A stretch of DNA of 64,000 nt from contig OZ176050.1 of assembly GCA_964247055.1 (NCBI GenBank), forward strand, positions 8,184,001 through 8,248,000, written 5' to 3'. The DNA is from Paragordius varius. Taxonomy: Eukaryota > Nematomorpha. The position numbers and the translations under genes were made by a program. A model generated the notes under the pieces. The model searched no databases. It saw only the letters and a program-made list of their open reading frames with translations, and had not been told where the DNA came from. Positions 49,701-60,829 of this stretch are shown here, in pieces; positions within the stretch are counted from its first letter, which is position 1; each line of letters begins with the position of its first letter.

Positions 49701-51023
49701 CATTTTTAAAAACCTAGTTAATTAATTTATTACATATATATACATATATTTATTAAGGCCAATCAAAGATTGAAAATGAAGGAAAGATTTGGCATGATAA
49801 ATGTTTTATATGCGTTACTTGCAAAAAGCCGTTGGTTGATATTGATATTTATCCTGATGATGCTGGAATGCATTGTGAAGAATGTTTTCAAAATAAGGTG
49901 GCTGCGATTTGTAAAAAATGTGATAAGGTATATCTATATGCAATTATATTTGAAAAACATTATATTTAATCCATGAAATAAATGGGATGTACAGTAAAAT
50001 TAAAAGTGTTTAGACAAAACGTAAAAACACCAAGACAAATATTTTTTTCAAAAGACTCCTATAGATTTTAACCCTGATTTATTCCACATAAACTATTTTA
50101 TTACAATTTTAAATGTTATAATTAAGCGGGTTAACAATCTACATCTCTATTTCCTAATTTGAATTCAAAGCTATAGCTAATATTTTTTAAAAAAAGTTTA
50201 AACAATATGATTATCTTTAAAAAATATTTGTCTTTGGTTTTTACGTTTTGTCAATATAATTTCAATTTTTACTGTATATGTCTATATTTATTCAAGCTTT
50301 TTTGTGCAAAGTGAAATAATTTTTAAAAATGATTGTGTTTGTAGCCTATCATGGGATCATTCGTAGAATTCCATGACCATCCTTTCCACGAGGAGTGCAT
50401 GAAATGTGAAAAATGTAACGGTGATATAACCAAAAAACAGGTGATTGACTGCAATGGTTTACCAGTGTGCATGCCTTGTTACACAAAACATTATGCAGAT
50501 AAATGTGCTAAATGCGGCCATCCTATTACAAGTTAACACATTTTTAAATAAATAATCTAAAAATTTGCAAAAAACAGGCAAAATATTTATTTAATTGATC
50601 AGTGTGCATATAAAATATTTTTATCCTTCCATAAAAATTAGGTAAAAACTGCTTAAAGAATAAAAAATATTTGATTTGGCTTTTAACGAAGATTTGTTTC
50701 AATATAATAATCAATTTAATCAAAATAATCTAACCTAAAAGCCTACTTGATTCTTAAATATCTTCTTTTATGATTGTATATTTTAAGCCCTATAGGTGTT
50801 TCTTTTAAATTCTTAGTGAAAACTTAATTTTTAACTACAAGTTTATTGATGTTTTTATAAACGTTATCATACATTTTTAGCCGCGGAAGCTATAGTTTAC
50901 GAAAACAGCAAATGGCACAAACCATGTTTCATTTGTACAAAATGTAAAAAATCATTGATTGGTGAGGGATTTTTGATGAAAGGACACAACATTCTGTGTG
51001 AGGCTTGTAAAAACAAAAAATAA
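46778..51023 (+). CDS. FHL: Four-and-a-half LIM domain protein
   Basis: LIM-only scaffold of the FHL family, which links cytoskeletal and transcription partners in animals. Five exons, all in phase: 46778-46915, 49417-49594, 49758-49927, 50345-50531 and 50881-51023, giving 271 aa (human FHL1/2 about 280). It opens with a half LIM, CWKCNKSV then PYCLECYEKHLANKC. Four full LIM domains follow, with the pattern C-x2-C ... WH-x2-C-F-x-C ... C-x2-C ... C-x2-C (e.g. WYHAPCFKCTKC, IWHDKCFICVTC, PFHEECMKCEKC, KWHKPCFICTKC). The last domain ends GEGFLMKGHNILCEAC, matching the FHL C-terminus. Introns are 2501, 163, 417 and 349 nt; this is the only assigned gene with no tiny intron. Intron 1 holds a Helitron and a LINE fragment. 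Which FHL paralogue it equals is not resolvable. Confidence 0.93.
47410..48010 (-). mobile_element. Non-autonomous Helitron, copy 2 (FHL intron 1)
   Basis: Minus-strand ends are A|TCTATATATTTATAAA (from 48010) and ...GATTTACGCTAG|T (to 47410). These are 5'-TC and CTRR-3' termini inserted between A and T, as Helitrons do. The 3' palindrome before the end is imperfect here (GGGATGCGTAGCAGC). It shares its body with copies 1 and 3 and lacks the internal ~160-bp units. It contains a run of 20 G at 47462-47481. Confidence 0.85.
48080..48790 (-). pseudogene. LINE reverse-transcriptase fragment (FHL intron 1)
   Basis: Minus strand reads NILLECEKYGLQINVSKTK then VLLINS. The G-L-x-I-N-x-x-K-T-K block lies just after the reverse-transcriptase active site in LINEs. 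After a stop comes NAYEIKRRIAMAKTATNN then KTKIRLAY, the E-I-K-R-R-I-x-x-A block. Stops and frameshifts show it is dead. The catalytic block upstream is not preserved. Region 48800-49400 of the intron holds nothing firmly assigned. Confidence 0.7.
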
Positions 51024-51592
51024 TATTTATTTAATATTTTTGGCTTTCGATTTTTTGTATGTGATTATATATGTTTAATAAATTTTTTATATTTATTGTA
51101 TTTTATCAGGTTATAGTAGTCCTTTTTACCGTTTTCGAAATTAAAAAGATCCGACCACAGTCCAATTTAATTTTAATCCCTGGACAGAATTTCCTATTTT
51201 AGGCGGGTCGTTCCTATAAATGATGAAAATAACTAAGTAATTGAAATCTCATTTACTTGGTAAAAAAACTATCGTTTCAAATCTGTTATGGTTAACCCTA
51301 ATTACAGGTGTTAAATCAGATTAAAAATTTCCTATTTGCAAAAAATGGGAAAATTATTTTATTTTCTTGTAAACACATCTTAGGTGCAACCTTGTTCTAT
51401 TATGGAATCAATAACTTGTTGTTTTGCTATTCAAAAACGGTTTTTTATTAAATATAAAAAGTGCATAAATTTTATTATAATAAAGAACTTATACTTATTG
51501 ATAAAAATGAGTTTTTTAGGATTTATATGTTCCTCTATCAGTTAATAATATATATGACAAGGTTGATAAAGATATAAATTTCTTATTTTTAA

Positions 51593-53232
51593 TCAATATA
51601 TTTATAAAAATGGCAAGTAATGGCTTTGTTATCTGTTTCCGGAAAACCGTTAGACCCATTCAAATCCATACATCGAAAAAAATAATCATTAATGAATGCC
51701 CCGACAATTGCTTCGCCCTTTTTTTGGATTAGGTCCCCAGTTCGGGCCCACCCCGTGTAAAAAACTGTTTTTTTTGAAAACACAAGTCCACAAAAATCGT
51801 GTTTTTGAGACAATTTTCCCTGATTTTTTTTTACTTATTTTCGATAGCGCCGAACATAGTTGGCTCGCTTTTTTAATTTAGCCCCTCTTTTTACCCGCTC
51901 CCTCCGTAAAATGCCACTTTTTTCAAAAAAATCAGTTCGCAAAATAATTTCTTGAATCTATTTTTGGCCCAAGGTATGAGACCGTAAAATATCAATAAGG
52001 ATTCCAGGTAATCCCTGTTAAAAGGCAAAAATTTTAGTCGTGCGTTTTTTATAATGGCTGCTTGGTAAGGAGATACCCGCTAAAAACTACCCCGTCATAT
52101 TAAAATAGCTAGCCTTTGGGGCTAAATTTCAGAAAATCTATCAGGTCATATGAGTTAAATAGCTGCTTAAAGTATTACCCTTAACAGGGCAAAAATTTAG
52201 ATCGTGCGGTTTTTTCAAATTAGCCGTTAATTTCCCTCACTGAAAAATGCGCCACCATAGAATGACTTTTTGGTTTTGAGGCAATTTTTCGAAAATCCCA
52301 CGAGAGCATATGGAATGAATCATGATTTCAGGTATTCTCCGTAAAATGGCAAAAATTTTAGTCATACGTTTTTTTGTTTCGCCCCCGTTTAGAGGGGCTA
52401 CCCGCGTAAAACTGCGTCACCATATCGATACAGCATGCCTTTGGAGCCAAATTTTATAAAACCTATGAGTCTAATATGAGAAATCCTTATAATTCTAGTT
52501 CCCCATATAAAGGAAAAAAATTTGCCCAACGCTTTTTTATACCTGCCCCTGGGTTAGGAGCTACCCGCCAATCTGCACCACTATATAGAAATTGCGTTGT
52601 TTTGGAGCTAATTTATAGAATATTGAAGCCATATGAAGTCATTAAAAGCTTGAAATATTACCCGTAATTAGGTAAAAAGGTCAGGTATTTTTTATATTAG
52701 CCGTTAATTTGGGGCCGTTATGCCCTAAAAATACGCCATCATATAACGATCATTTAGTGTTGTGGTATTTTTTCGAATAATCCATGAGACCATATTATTA
52801 AAGATGATTTCAAATACTTTCCCTATAAAGACAATAAATTCAACTTAGTTCTTTTTCATATAGGTCTATGGGTAGGGGTCTACCGGTTTAAAACTGAGAC
52901 GCCATACAAAAATGGCGTGGCTTTGGAGCTAATTTTCAAAAAACTTAAGAAGCCATACGAGGTCAATAAAGGCTTTAAATAATACCCATAAAAAGGTAAA
53001 AATTATAGTATAGCGTTTTTTCCGTTAGCCGTCAATTTGGGGCCTTTAAACCAGTAAACAATATATTAGTATGATTGCACCGTTTTGAAAATCCTATTAG
53101 ATAATAGCTATTAAATAATGTTTCGAAATAATCCACATATATGGATCATTTTATTGACCTCTTTTTTATTTAGCCCCCTTAGAAGTCCAAAGGACTTTTT
53201 CGGGCTGCTACGCAGCCCGAGATTTACGCTAG
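51593..53232 (+). mobile_element. Non-autonomous Helitron, copy 3, with internal tandem repeats
   Basis: Ends are A|TCAATATATTTATAAA at 51593 and the perfect palindrome CGGGCTGCTACGCAGCCCG (about 53200-53218), then AGATTTACGCTAG|T, ending 53232. Outer parts match copies 1 and 2. The centre (about 52000-53050) is an array of diverged units of about 160 bp. Length 1640 bp. No Rep or helicase motif is encoded, so an autonomous relative would be needed for movement. It lies 570 bp downstream of FHL; 51024-51592 shows nothing else. Confidence 0.88.
52007..53050 (+). repeat. About seven tandem ~160-bp units inside the Helitron
   Basis: Anchor segments start near 52007, 52165, 52330, 52497, 52650, 52811 and 52970, a spacing of 153-167 bp. 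Two subtypes alternate. One contains a form of GGAGCTACCCGC...AAAAC (52007, 52330, 52497, 52811). The other contains TTAGCCGTTAATTTGGGG (52165, 52650, 52970). Identity between units is modest, roughly 55-70% by eye. Frames inside (for example 52476-52667) are judged non-coding. Confidence 0.7.
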
Positions 53233-53369
53233 TAAGTTATAAATTTTATACAAGAGATATTGACAAAATTTAGTTCTATTAAATAAAACAATTGAAAACT
53301 GGATATTTGAAAATTAATGATATAACTATACGACTCAATCCTGACAATTTTACATGTTTTTAATGGATT

Positions 53370-53657
53370 TTAATTAAAATTTACCACAAATTTAATTTTG
53401 CGCTTGTGCTGATCTCCCAAAGTAATTAAAAGAGCCGTGTAGGGTTTTGGGCTAGTAAACACTCTACCAACGGTAAAAGAGGAAAATGGAAAAAAAACAT
53501 TATTAAAATAAAACGAAAAAATAAATGGTAATCGCAAACCAGCTTTATCAACATCAAAGTTTGGAAGTTCGGGACTAACGGTTAAAATACACGGTGTACC
53601 AGCGTGTGGTCGTTTATATGCCATCAACAATTTATACCTCTTAATAAGTAGCGGCAC
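53370..53657 (-). CDS. Hypothetical protein exon
   Basis: A 95-codon open frame, longer if the AG-less upstream codons are included, reading KRYKLLMAYKRPHAGTPC then ILTVSPELPNFDVDKAGLRL, later VGRVFTSPKPYTALLITLGD and a lysine-rich end. Codon and residue composition (P, G, D, T) is richer than typical A/T noise here, so it may be a real terminal exon or single-exon gene. I do not recognise the family. No in-phase upstream exon was found with confidence. Confidence 0.35.
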   Translation of the reverse strand: MPLLIKRYKLLMAYKRPHAGTPCILTVSPELPNFDVDKAGLRLPFIFSFYFNNVFFPFSSFTVGRVFTSPKPYTALLITLGDQHKRKIKFVVNFN

Positions 53658-55777
53658 AAATATGAAAAGATGAGGTGTTACATGACATTACGGGGTCATA
53701 TTTTGGAATCGAAAACTGGATGGTCCAACCATTCCTTTGTAACATTTTGTTATTTTTTATATGCTTAATAAATGTAAAGGGTTACCTGAAAAAAAAAATT
53801 ACGCTGCAGAATCCGATTAACTAATAAATATGGAAAAAATGGGCAAAATTTAAATTAAAATATAATTATTTTGTCGTTAAAATGCTAAAAACAAGGAATT
53901 TGGTATAAACGTTTAAGACAAAAGGCTTTTTATTAGTTTTGCATAAAATTTTGAATTATTTCGTTTGATTGGATAGTTACAATATATGATATTAAAATAA
54001 AATGACTGTTTTTTTTGCATTCCATTATTTGTGCAATACATATTATCAATGAGAAGATAACTTATTTTTGCCAATATTTTTTTTCAAATACTTTTTAAAT
54101 GCGATTTAACCAAGATTATTCAACAAAAAGAATCATTTTTAAATTTGACGACCCTAGAATTGCTACATCTAACATATACACAAAATTGGGAAACTTATAA
54201 GCAACCTAATAAAATAATTATAAATCCGGGTGATGAGTTTGGTGTTGGGACCAACGTGTGATTTAAGAAAGTTTTGTTTATCTTATAATGCCTCACGTTT
54301 AAAACCCTTTATATTACACTGCTCAACAAGGTTTTGCACAACCCATTATTTTTGCATTTTCTAATACCTAATGGCATGGAAAGGCCAAAACAAAAAAGAA
54401 AATTGAGGCCACCAATAGGATTTTTCCAAAATTTAATTTTTAAATTTGTGTTTAATTCAAAAATAACAATCGTTCCTCGTGTACATATGTTTAAATATTC
54501 AAACGAACAAGTCGATACAAGTAATATTCCATGCATGAATAACAAAATAGGCATTAAATAAGATATTAAACAAGCTAAGAGCCAAAGTATTAAAAATCTA
54601 AAAGGGGCTTATTTATAGTGTGATAGATCCGGGCGGATGCAGAAGCTCTGCATATCCCCCAAGCGATCCAATTATGCCAGATATGGCAAAGATAACAATA
54701 AGTAATCGTAAAGCCCGATAAGAGAGACTTGCAAGCAAAATCCAAGCAAATTGACATGTCAAATTAACTAATCACAGAATAAAGTTAGATAAATTCTACA
54801 ATTGAATAAAAAGATTAGGTAAATACAAATGGTCCAATCCCATAATAGTAAATTCTACTAAAAGTGGCTACACAACATCCATCTGAAATTAAAAATACAA
54901 AACAACCAATAATTTTAAAAAATAAAGTATATCCACTAGGTATAAATAAAGGATTTTTTGTAAGAACCAACTCAAGAAAAAAAGCCTAATAAGTACTCGA
55001 AAGAACGAACACTAACAAAAAAATATAGCCTATCTAAAAGCCGAAGGTTTAAACCACAGAATGCCTTTTTTAGAATTTTTTTAAAAAAAAATTTATACGT
55101 ATTAAAAATTCACTTGAAAGAAAAAGACTAAATTTTGACGTTTAAGTCCGTACTATTTTTTTCTCTCTGATATTTAAATGACATATTTATATTCAAAAGA
55201 TAGAGTTTAAAACGCTTTATTAAATGATATTAAGTTTATATTATAATAACATTATAAAGTTATATTTAATTTTCTCTCGATTTTCTCTTGTTTTTGAAAA
55301 ATTGAAAAACCTTTAATATTTCAAAATTCTGATTGGCGGGATCAAAAATTTTTTCACATACGGTTTTAAAACACTGAAATTAGTCATAATTTAAAAGTTT
55401 GAGTGGTGGTGCTCAAAAATGTCCAAATTTGTCGACTAGTGTTAGCTAAACAAAATAGCCAAGAATACGAGATAAGATTTTTAATATGATATATTACATA
55501 AAAATTAATTATTTTCGAGACATAGTCGTTGAAATTAAATTTCATAAAGCGTATTTGTGGGTTATTTAATAAAGCCGATAATTTTTATCAAATATTTAGG
55601 TCAAAAAAATTACGTTTGTTTGTAAAAATTAGTATTTTTCTGTATGAGTTTATTTTTAGAGCCAATACCAATAATTAACTATATATATTCGTGCAATCCA
55701 TATTGAAAAATAATTTACAATAATTTATTTAAATAGAGGCTGCATTATTGCGGTCAAAATTTTAAATATTTGAATGT
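53658..55777. other. Intergenic region between the Helitron and NRF1
   Basis: Contains a fragment of the dispersed repeat (54220-54310) and overlapping plus/minus frames at 54309-54561 that I cannot assign. A short minus-strand stretch at 54613-54740 encodes a hydrophobic helix (LRLLIVIFAISGIIGSLGGY) ending in a stop. The last might be an exon of a membrane protein, but no partner exon was found. 54800-55777 is A/T-rich and featureless; it includes the presumed NRF1 3' UTR. Confidence 0.3.
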
Positions 55778-58700
55778 TTATAAATTTGTAAGAGGTTCAT
55801 CGCCCACATTGACTATTAAATTAGGAGGCTCATATGTATCTTGATTACCAATGTCATAATCAAAAAGTGAATGATGAAAATTGGAAAAATCGCCAGATAA
55901 ATCAGTGGTATGAGTAGAACAGTCATAAGACGGTACATCACTATTGTCATGATTAGTATTATTATTATTATCTGATAGTATATTATTTTCGTCTAAAGAC
56001 ACGATGGATAATTTATTTTGTTGGCAATTCAAATCTTTATTTTTTGATAAGACATTTAACAGGGAGATTTGCGATGCATTAATATTCATTAATGAATTAG
56101 GCATAGTGTTATTTGGCCCTAAAAATAAATTCGCTTTGGACGAATAATTATATATATCGGTGGAGTCAGTTTTATGAGTTTTCATCAAAAAATTAGTGTT
56201 TTCCCGATTTTCATCTTTATTATTAGGAGATAAGGCGAACTCGGTTAATTGATTTGATTGTAAAATAGTTTGAGGTGCAGAGGAAACAGAAGTATGAAGT
56301 TGAGCATCGTTAAGGATAGGTGCGGGATCAACCTCTGCATTGATTGGAATCAATGATATAACATTACCATTATCCTGAAATGCAAATAAATTATTGTTCA
56401 GATCGTTATTATTAAAATGCGTGGGTACCAAAGCGTATTGTGTTGAATGGCCTTGAGTGTCATCATTGATATGAGATAAACGGATATTATACACAATATT
56501 GTTACTATCTATTGGAGCGTTATCGCTATTCTCCATTATCACTGCATTGTTTTGGACGGATCCATGTTCAAATTCATGTAAAAGTGATTTCAACTGAACC
56601 GAATCTATAGTAGAGTTTTGTGCCAATATAGCCGGTGTCTGAGCCGAGTGTTGCTCAATATGTATGCTCGATAAGGGGAGCGAGATTATGTTTTGATTAT
56701 TATCAATTATGCGTAAACATTCAGAATTAATGTGATAAGCATTGGCATTTGGTGTAATAAAATCTTGTTGACAATTATTTTTTAACCGTGTTCCATTCCT
56801 TAGATTGCGAATTTCGGCTATGGATTGCGGATTTGGTTTGTGCGCAAACTTGTGAGAAGTTTTGATTCGTTTGGTATAATTTTTATTTTTTGTTGTAACA
56901 ATAGGATTAGTATTATTACCACCTTCGGCGGGAATAGGCGTATTTGATTTGGTTAGTAAACAACTCGAGCCATTTATTTCAATAGATGGATTGGATCCTA
57001 TAGGCACACTAGCATTGGTTCTCGAAATGTCATCAGATTTGATTTCTTCATTAGTCTTGGTATCTATTAAATGAAAATATAGTTAATCATGTCATAATAT
57101 ATTGTTTTTTAATATCAATTATGTGGATAATATAATACATGCCATCAAATATAACATTTATATATTATAATTTCAAATATATAATATATTATAAAGCCGA
57201 ATTATTTCAAACTTCCTGGGCAATTTTTTTAATTAAAAATATTTAATAAGTAAATGTGTAGATCCGATAATCTAGGTACTATAAACTGATTTAAAAGCAT
57301 TCTTTATATTGTGATTTGACAAAGGGGAGGGTTAATCAATATGACCTAAAATAGATTTCGATTCATAATATAATTTATAAAACTATTAGTTTATAGAGTT
57401 ATATACCTGTGTCTCCCAACAAATCAAGGCGATTATGATAGGCATAACAACTTCTAATTATATCCCTTAAAACATCCGTCCAAGACACCTGCAAACAAAT
57501 ATATTTTACATTAATGGAGAGAATCCAATTGCGTATCTGGTATATCGTTAAACAGCGGTTATATTTTGGATATAATAACAAATTAGTGATTAAATTAACA
57601 ATAAATATGTAAAGTTAAGTGGGCAGTATACAAATATAATCCTACAATTCGCAAAACAAAACAAACTATGCGTCAAGAGGGACATCTATGTTCCATATAT
57701 GATTCAATTGATCTCCCATTTATAAATATTAAATTAAATTTTAAGAATGAAAACAATTCAAATTTGTATTTTTGCTTTATATAAGAAAGGACGCAAAATT
57801 CATTGGAAGATATTTAAAACTCAAATCACTGAATGTTTTGCATAGTTAATTTACCAGTTTTTTTGCAAATAAAACTTGAATCTTAAATTTTTTTGTGTTA
57901 TCAATTTTTTTGAATTCCTTAATCATCGATTTAAGTCTTTAGTAACAAGGTGTAAACATCTTTAATGGAAGAATCCTATATATTTTCTTCATCATTAATA
58001 TACCAGTGCTGACGTGATTAAAAAAATTGATATATGGTTACTCCACAAAAAATATTTTTTTAACAAAGAGAACCATAACATAATGAAAGTTGTACATTAT
58101 GTAAATATTATGACCTAGAGCCTGATAAGGAATGGGAAAACATAAACTGTACAAAAATATATAATAATTTTGTTGTTTCCTAAATCACATATGGGTATAA
58201 GAGGTAGAAAGAGACAAGAAACCATTTTTAAAAGTTGAATTTTAAGGTGGATGTTTGTAAATCTCAAAAAAATAATTGATGATAATTATTTTATATTCAG
58301 AAAGAATATAAATAATTAAAGTGACTTTTGGATATACGATATGTACAGAACAGAAAAATAAAAAAAATCAAACTGTCGAAATTCGAGATACAGCCAAAAA
58401 ATTTATAAATCATTCTGGCCAGATATTTAAAGCGTTATAGAGAAAAATAGAACTTTACTAAATATTCGCATTAAATATAAAAAAATAACCAAACATAACG
58501 TTGTGGTTTGACATCTTAAATAACAAAATTTTACCTTCACATAATAAATATGAGTGAAAACAAACAAAAAATATTTAGCATAGTAATCAAAAATGGACTA
58601 AATAATATGCAAATAAATACCTTTCTTTTGTCTTCTTCGGACCTAACATCGGCCCTAATATTAGCCCAAGGAACAGTACTTGGCCACCATGGTGGCATAC

Positions 58701-59337
58701 ATTTCACATTTCCCCATCCTGGTTTACCTCGACCTGTATCGTATTTTAGCATATATGGTATGAAACACCGTAATTGACCCTAAAATCCCATTATAAATTA
58801 TATGATAAAACTTGGGTCATTTTTTGAAGAGATGTAGGTATACCGTCAACTGTTAGAGGGGGTAAATCAACTCGCGCATGATTGTTTTGATATAAATTTG
58901 TGGTATAATTTAGAATAGACTCTAACTCAACAAGAATTTCTTGTTTATATTTTAAAATCTATACAGTTATATTAATATTTTTAAAACAAAACTATGTCAT
59001 CTAAAGGCTTAGTCCCATAAATTTTTATTGGCTCATTTTCATTAGAAGTGGGCCGATAAATAATTGTAACAGCTTGTAATCCAGTGCGAGTAGAATACTC
59101 AGTAGTTAATAATTTAAGTTTACTATATTAAAGTAAATTGGTACTTAATATATTGATTTATTAAACGTTTTCGCAAAACAGGATCTGTTTCAAATATATA
59201 TTTCCCACCATCTGGATTCGATACAATAGCAGCAGCGGCGGCTAAGCCATTTGGTCCTATTATTCTTTAAAAATATATTTACCCGCCTGTACCAATCGCA
59301 ATAAATCTATTTTATTTGATGACTTATTTTTATCCAT
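55778..59337 (-). CDS. NRF1: Nuclear respiratory factor 1 (erect wing family) homologue
   Basis: Transcription factor controlling nuclear genes for mitochondrial function. Seven exons, all in phase, 656 aa (human 503): 59337-59283, 59256-59145, 59122-58993, 58958-58812, 58779-58621, 57488-57407 and 57063-55778. Introns 1-4 are 26, 22, 34 and 32 nt; introns 5 and 6 are 1132 and 343 nt. The DNA-binding/dimerisation domain is clearly conserved: DPVLRKRL, EYSTRTGLQAV, LPPLTVDGIP, CFIPYMLKYDTGRGKPGWG, PPWWPSTVPWANIRADVRSE, then SWTDVLRDIIRSCYAYH. The long last exon is a low-complexity N/S/D-rich tail of over 400 residues with no match I know. It replaces the vertebrate activation region. The start at 59337 gives a much shorter N-terminus than in vertebrates. 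Confidence 0.93.
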
Positions 59338-59685
59338 CTAACAACTGCTTATGTTGTAAAACAAATTATGAAAATCGTATGTTTTTTACATTTATTTCAG
59401 TGCACTTTAAATCTTTATATGAAAAGCATTTCAACCATAATAATCAAACTGTAGGCTTATGTATTTAATATTTTTTTACTAGAGTATGGATGTCGAACAA
59501 GCCCTGGCCGATAGTTGCGATTTAAAATAAATTTTAACTTTATAATTTAATTAGGGAAAGAATAGGCATCAAAATCGTAAACAATGGCTTTAAGTTCTGG
59601 CCGCAAATTTTAAAAATGATTCCAAAAATATTTATATGTTTTTAAATTTTTTATATTTTCGAAAGATGGAATATTTATTTTATAT

Positions 59686-59900
59686 TTACACTTCGATTTA
59701 AAATGTATCTAGGGACCCCACACTATATTTTAGTTGACATTTTTAAAAAAACTTGAAAGAAACGGTCCCAAATTAAATTTATGCATCTATCCTAATTGAA
59801 TTATATGTATAAGCCATAATATTTAAATTTAGTTATGAAAAGAAATTTCCATAAATTGCTTCGACGCTATTAAAAATGTAAAATTGTAAAAATCGTCATT
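59686..59900 (-). mobile_element. piggyBac-like MITE, copy G (degraded half)
   Basis: Starts CACTTCGATTTAAAATG near 59689 and continues through the GAAACGGTCCCAAATTAAAT and CATAAATTGCTTCGACG blocks. It then fades, so the other half is missing. It lies about 350 bp upstream of NRF1. The segment 59338-59685 between them shows nothing else. Confidence 0.55.
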
Positions 59901-60179
59901 TTAAACTTTTTCTCCCATTTTCTTTTATTTTTTAATACAGTCGGCTAATAAATGTAAATTAGGGTTAGAAAATATAAATAATTAAGTTTAAAAAGAATCA
60001 GACTGTATTTTACTAGCGAGAATATATTTTGTTATATCAGCAGTTTATAAATCTTTTTTATCTAATACAAACAAACATTTTTTGATAATTAACTTTTATA
60101 AAATATTTAGTTTATTTACAAAATTGAGCTCTGGGATATAAACTGTCCCCAAAAAAATAATAGGACAAAAAAGTGGAAA

Positions 60180-60785
60180 GGGAGATTTTCCTCCGTTACA
60201 TTAGCGACCCCGGGTTTCAGAGTTGTCGCTAATCATTTTAGTGTAGAACGATCCACCGTAACTAGTATCTAAAGTGGAGGAATAAATCTGTGACATGGCG
60301 CATAAATGGCTCCGATTTCCATGTTGTCAGTTCCAACTAGAAGCTAAACAACGTTGGCGGAGAATCATAAGATGCCAACAGTCATAGGTGATATCGACTG
60401 TCATATTGATATTTGAGGCCTAAGCAATTTGGAGACGAATTAAACAGAAAAAGTCGATGCGGCTTTAATTGTCAATTTACCAGTGACAGTGATCAATTCA
60501 TAACGAGTTTAAACGTTAAAATGCCGGGAAGCGTTCACCATATCCGGATTTTCCTCAAAAGTATGATACGTTCCTTTTTAGCTAATACCAATGCCGCATT
60601 ATTGGGTGACAGTGGGTATGGAATTAGTTCATATTAAATAACACCATTTAAAAACCCTAACAACCTTATACAAACTAAATTTAATACATTCCACGCCAAA
60701 GAGAGAGTAGTCATTGAAAGACTATTTGGTCAACTCAAACGCCGGTTTTTAAGATTGAATAGAATGCGAGTCCGTAGTTTATAAT
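60180..60785 (+). pseudogene. PIF/Harbinger transposase relic, second lineage
   Basis: Plus strand, broken by stops: VVANHFSVERSTVTSI near the start (helix-turn-helix). Then MPTVIGDIDCHIDIR with the first catalytic D, then NRKSRCGFNCQFTSD, GSVHHIRIF where the usual D has become H, ALLGDSGYGISSY, and ERVVIERLFGQLKRRFLRLN at the end. Sequence differs enough from the copy at 17790 to be another family. Loss of the second acidic residue and the stops show it is dead. Confidence 0.75.
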
Positions 60786-60829
60786 AAACTAAGGAACCAT
60801 AAAAAGGATTTTAAGACCATGTTAATAAC

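Noticed and set aside
50351..50536. Independent 61-aa LIM protein
   Set aside because: It is exon 4 of the FHL gene; the preceding and following LIM exons join in phase.
52476..52667. 63-codon frame in the Helitron
   Set aside because: It lies in the ~160-bp tandem array and is not conserved between units.
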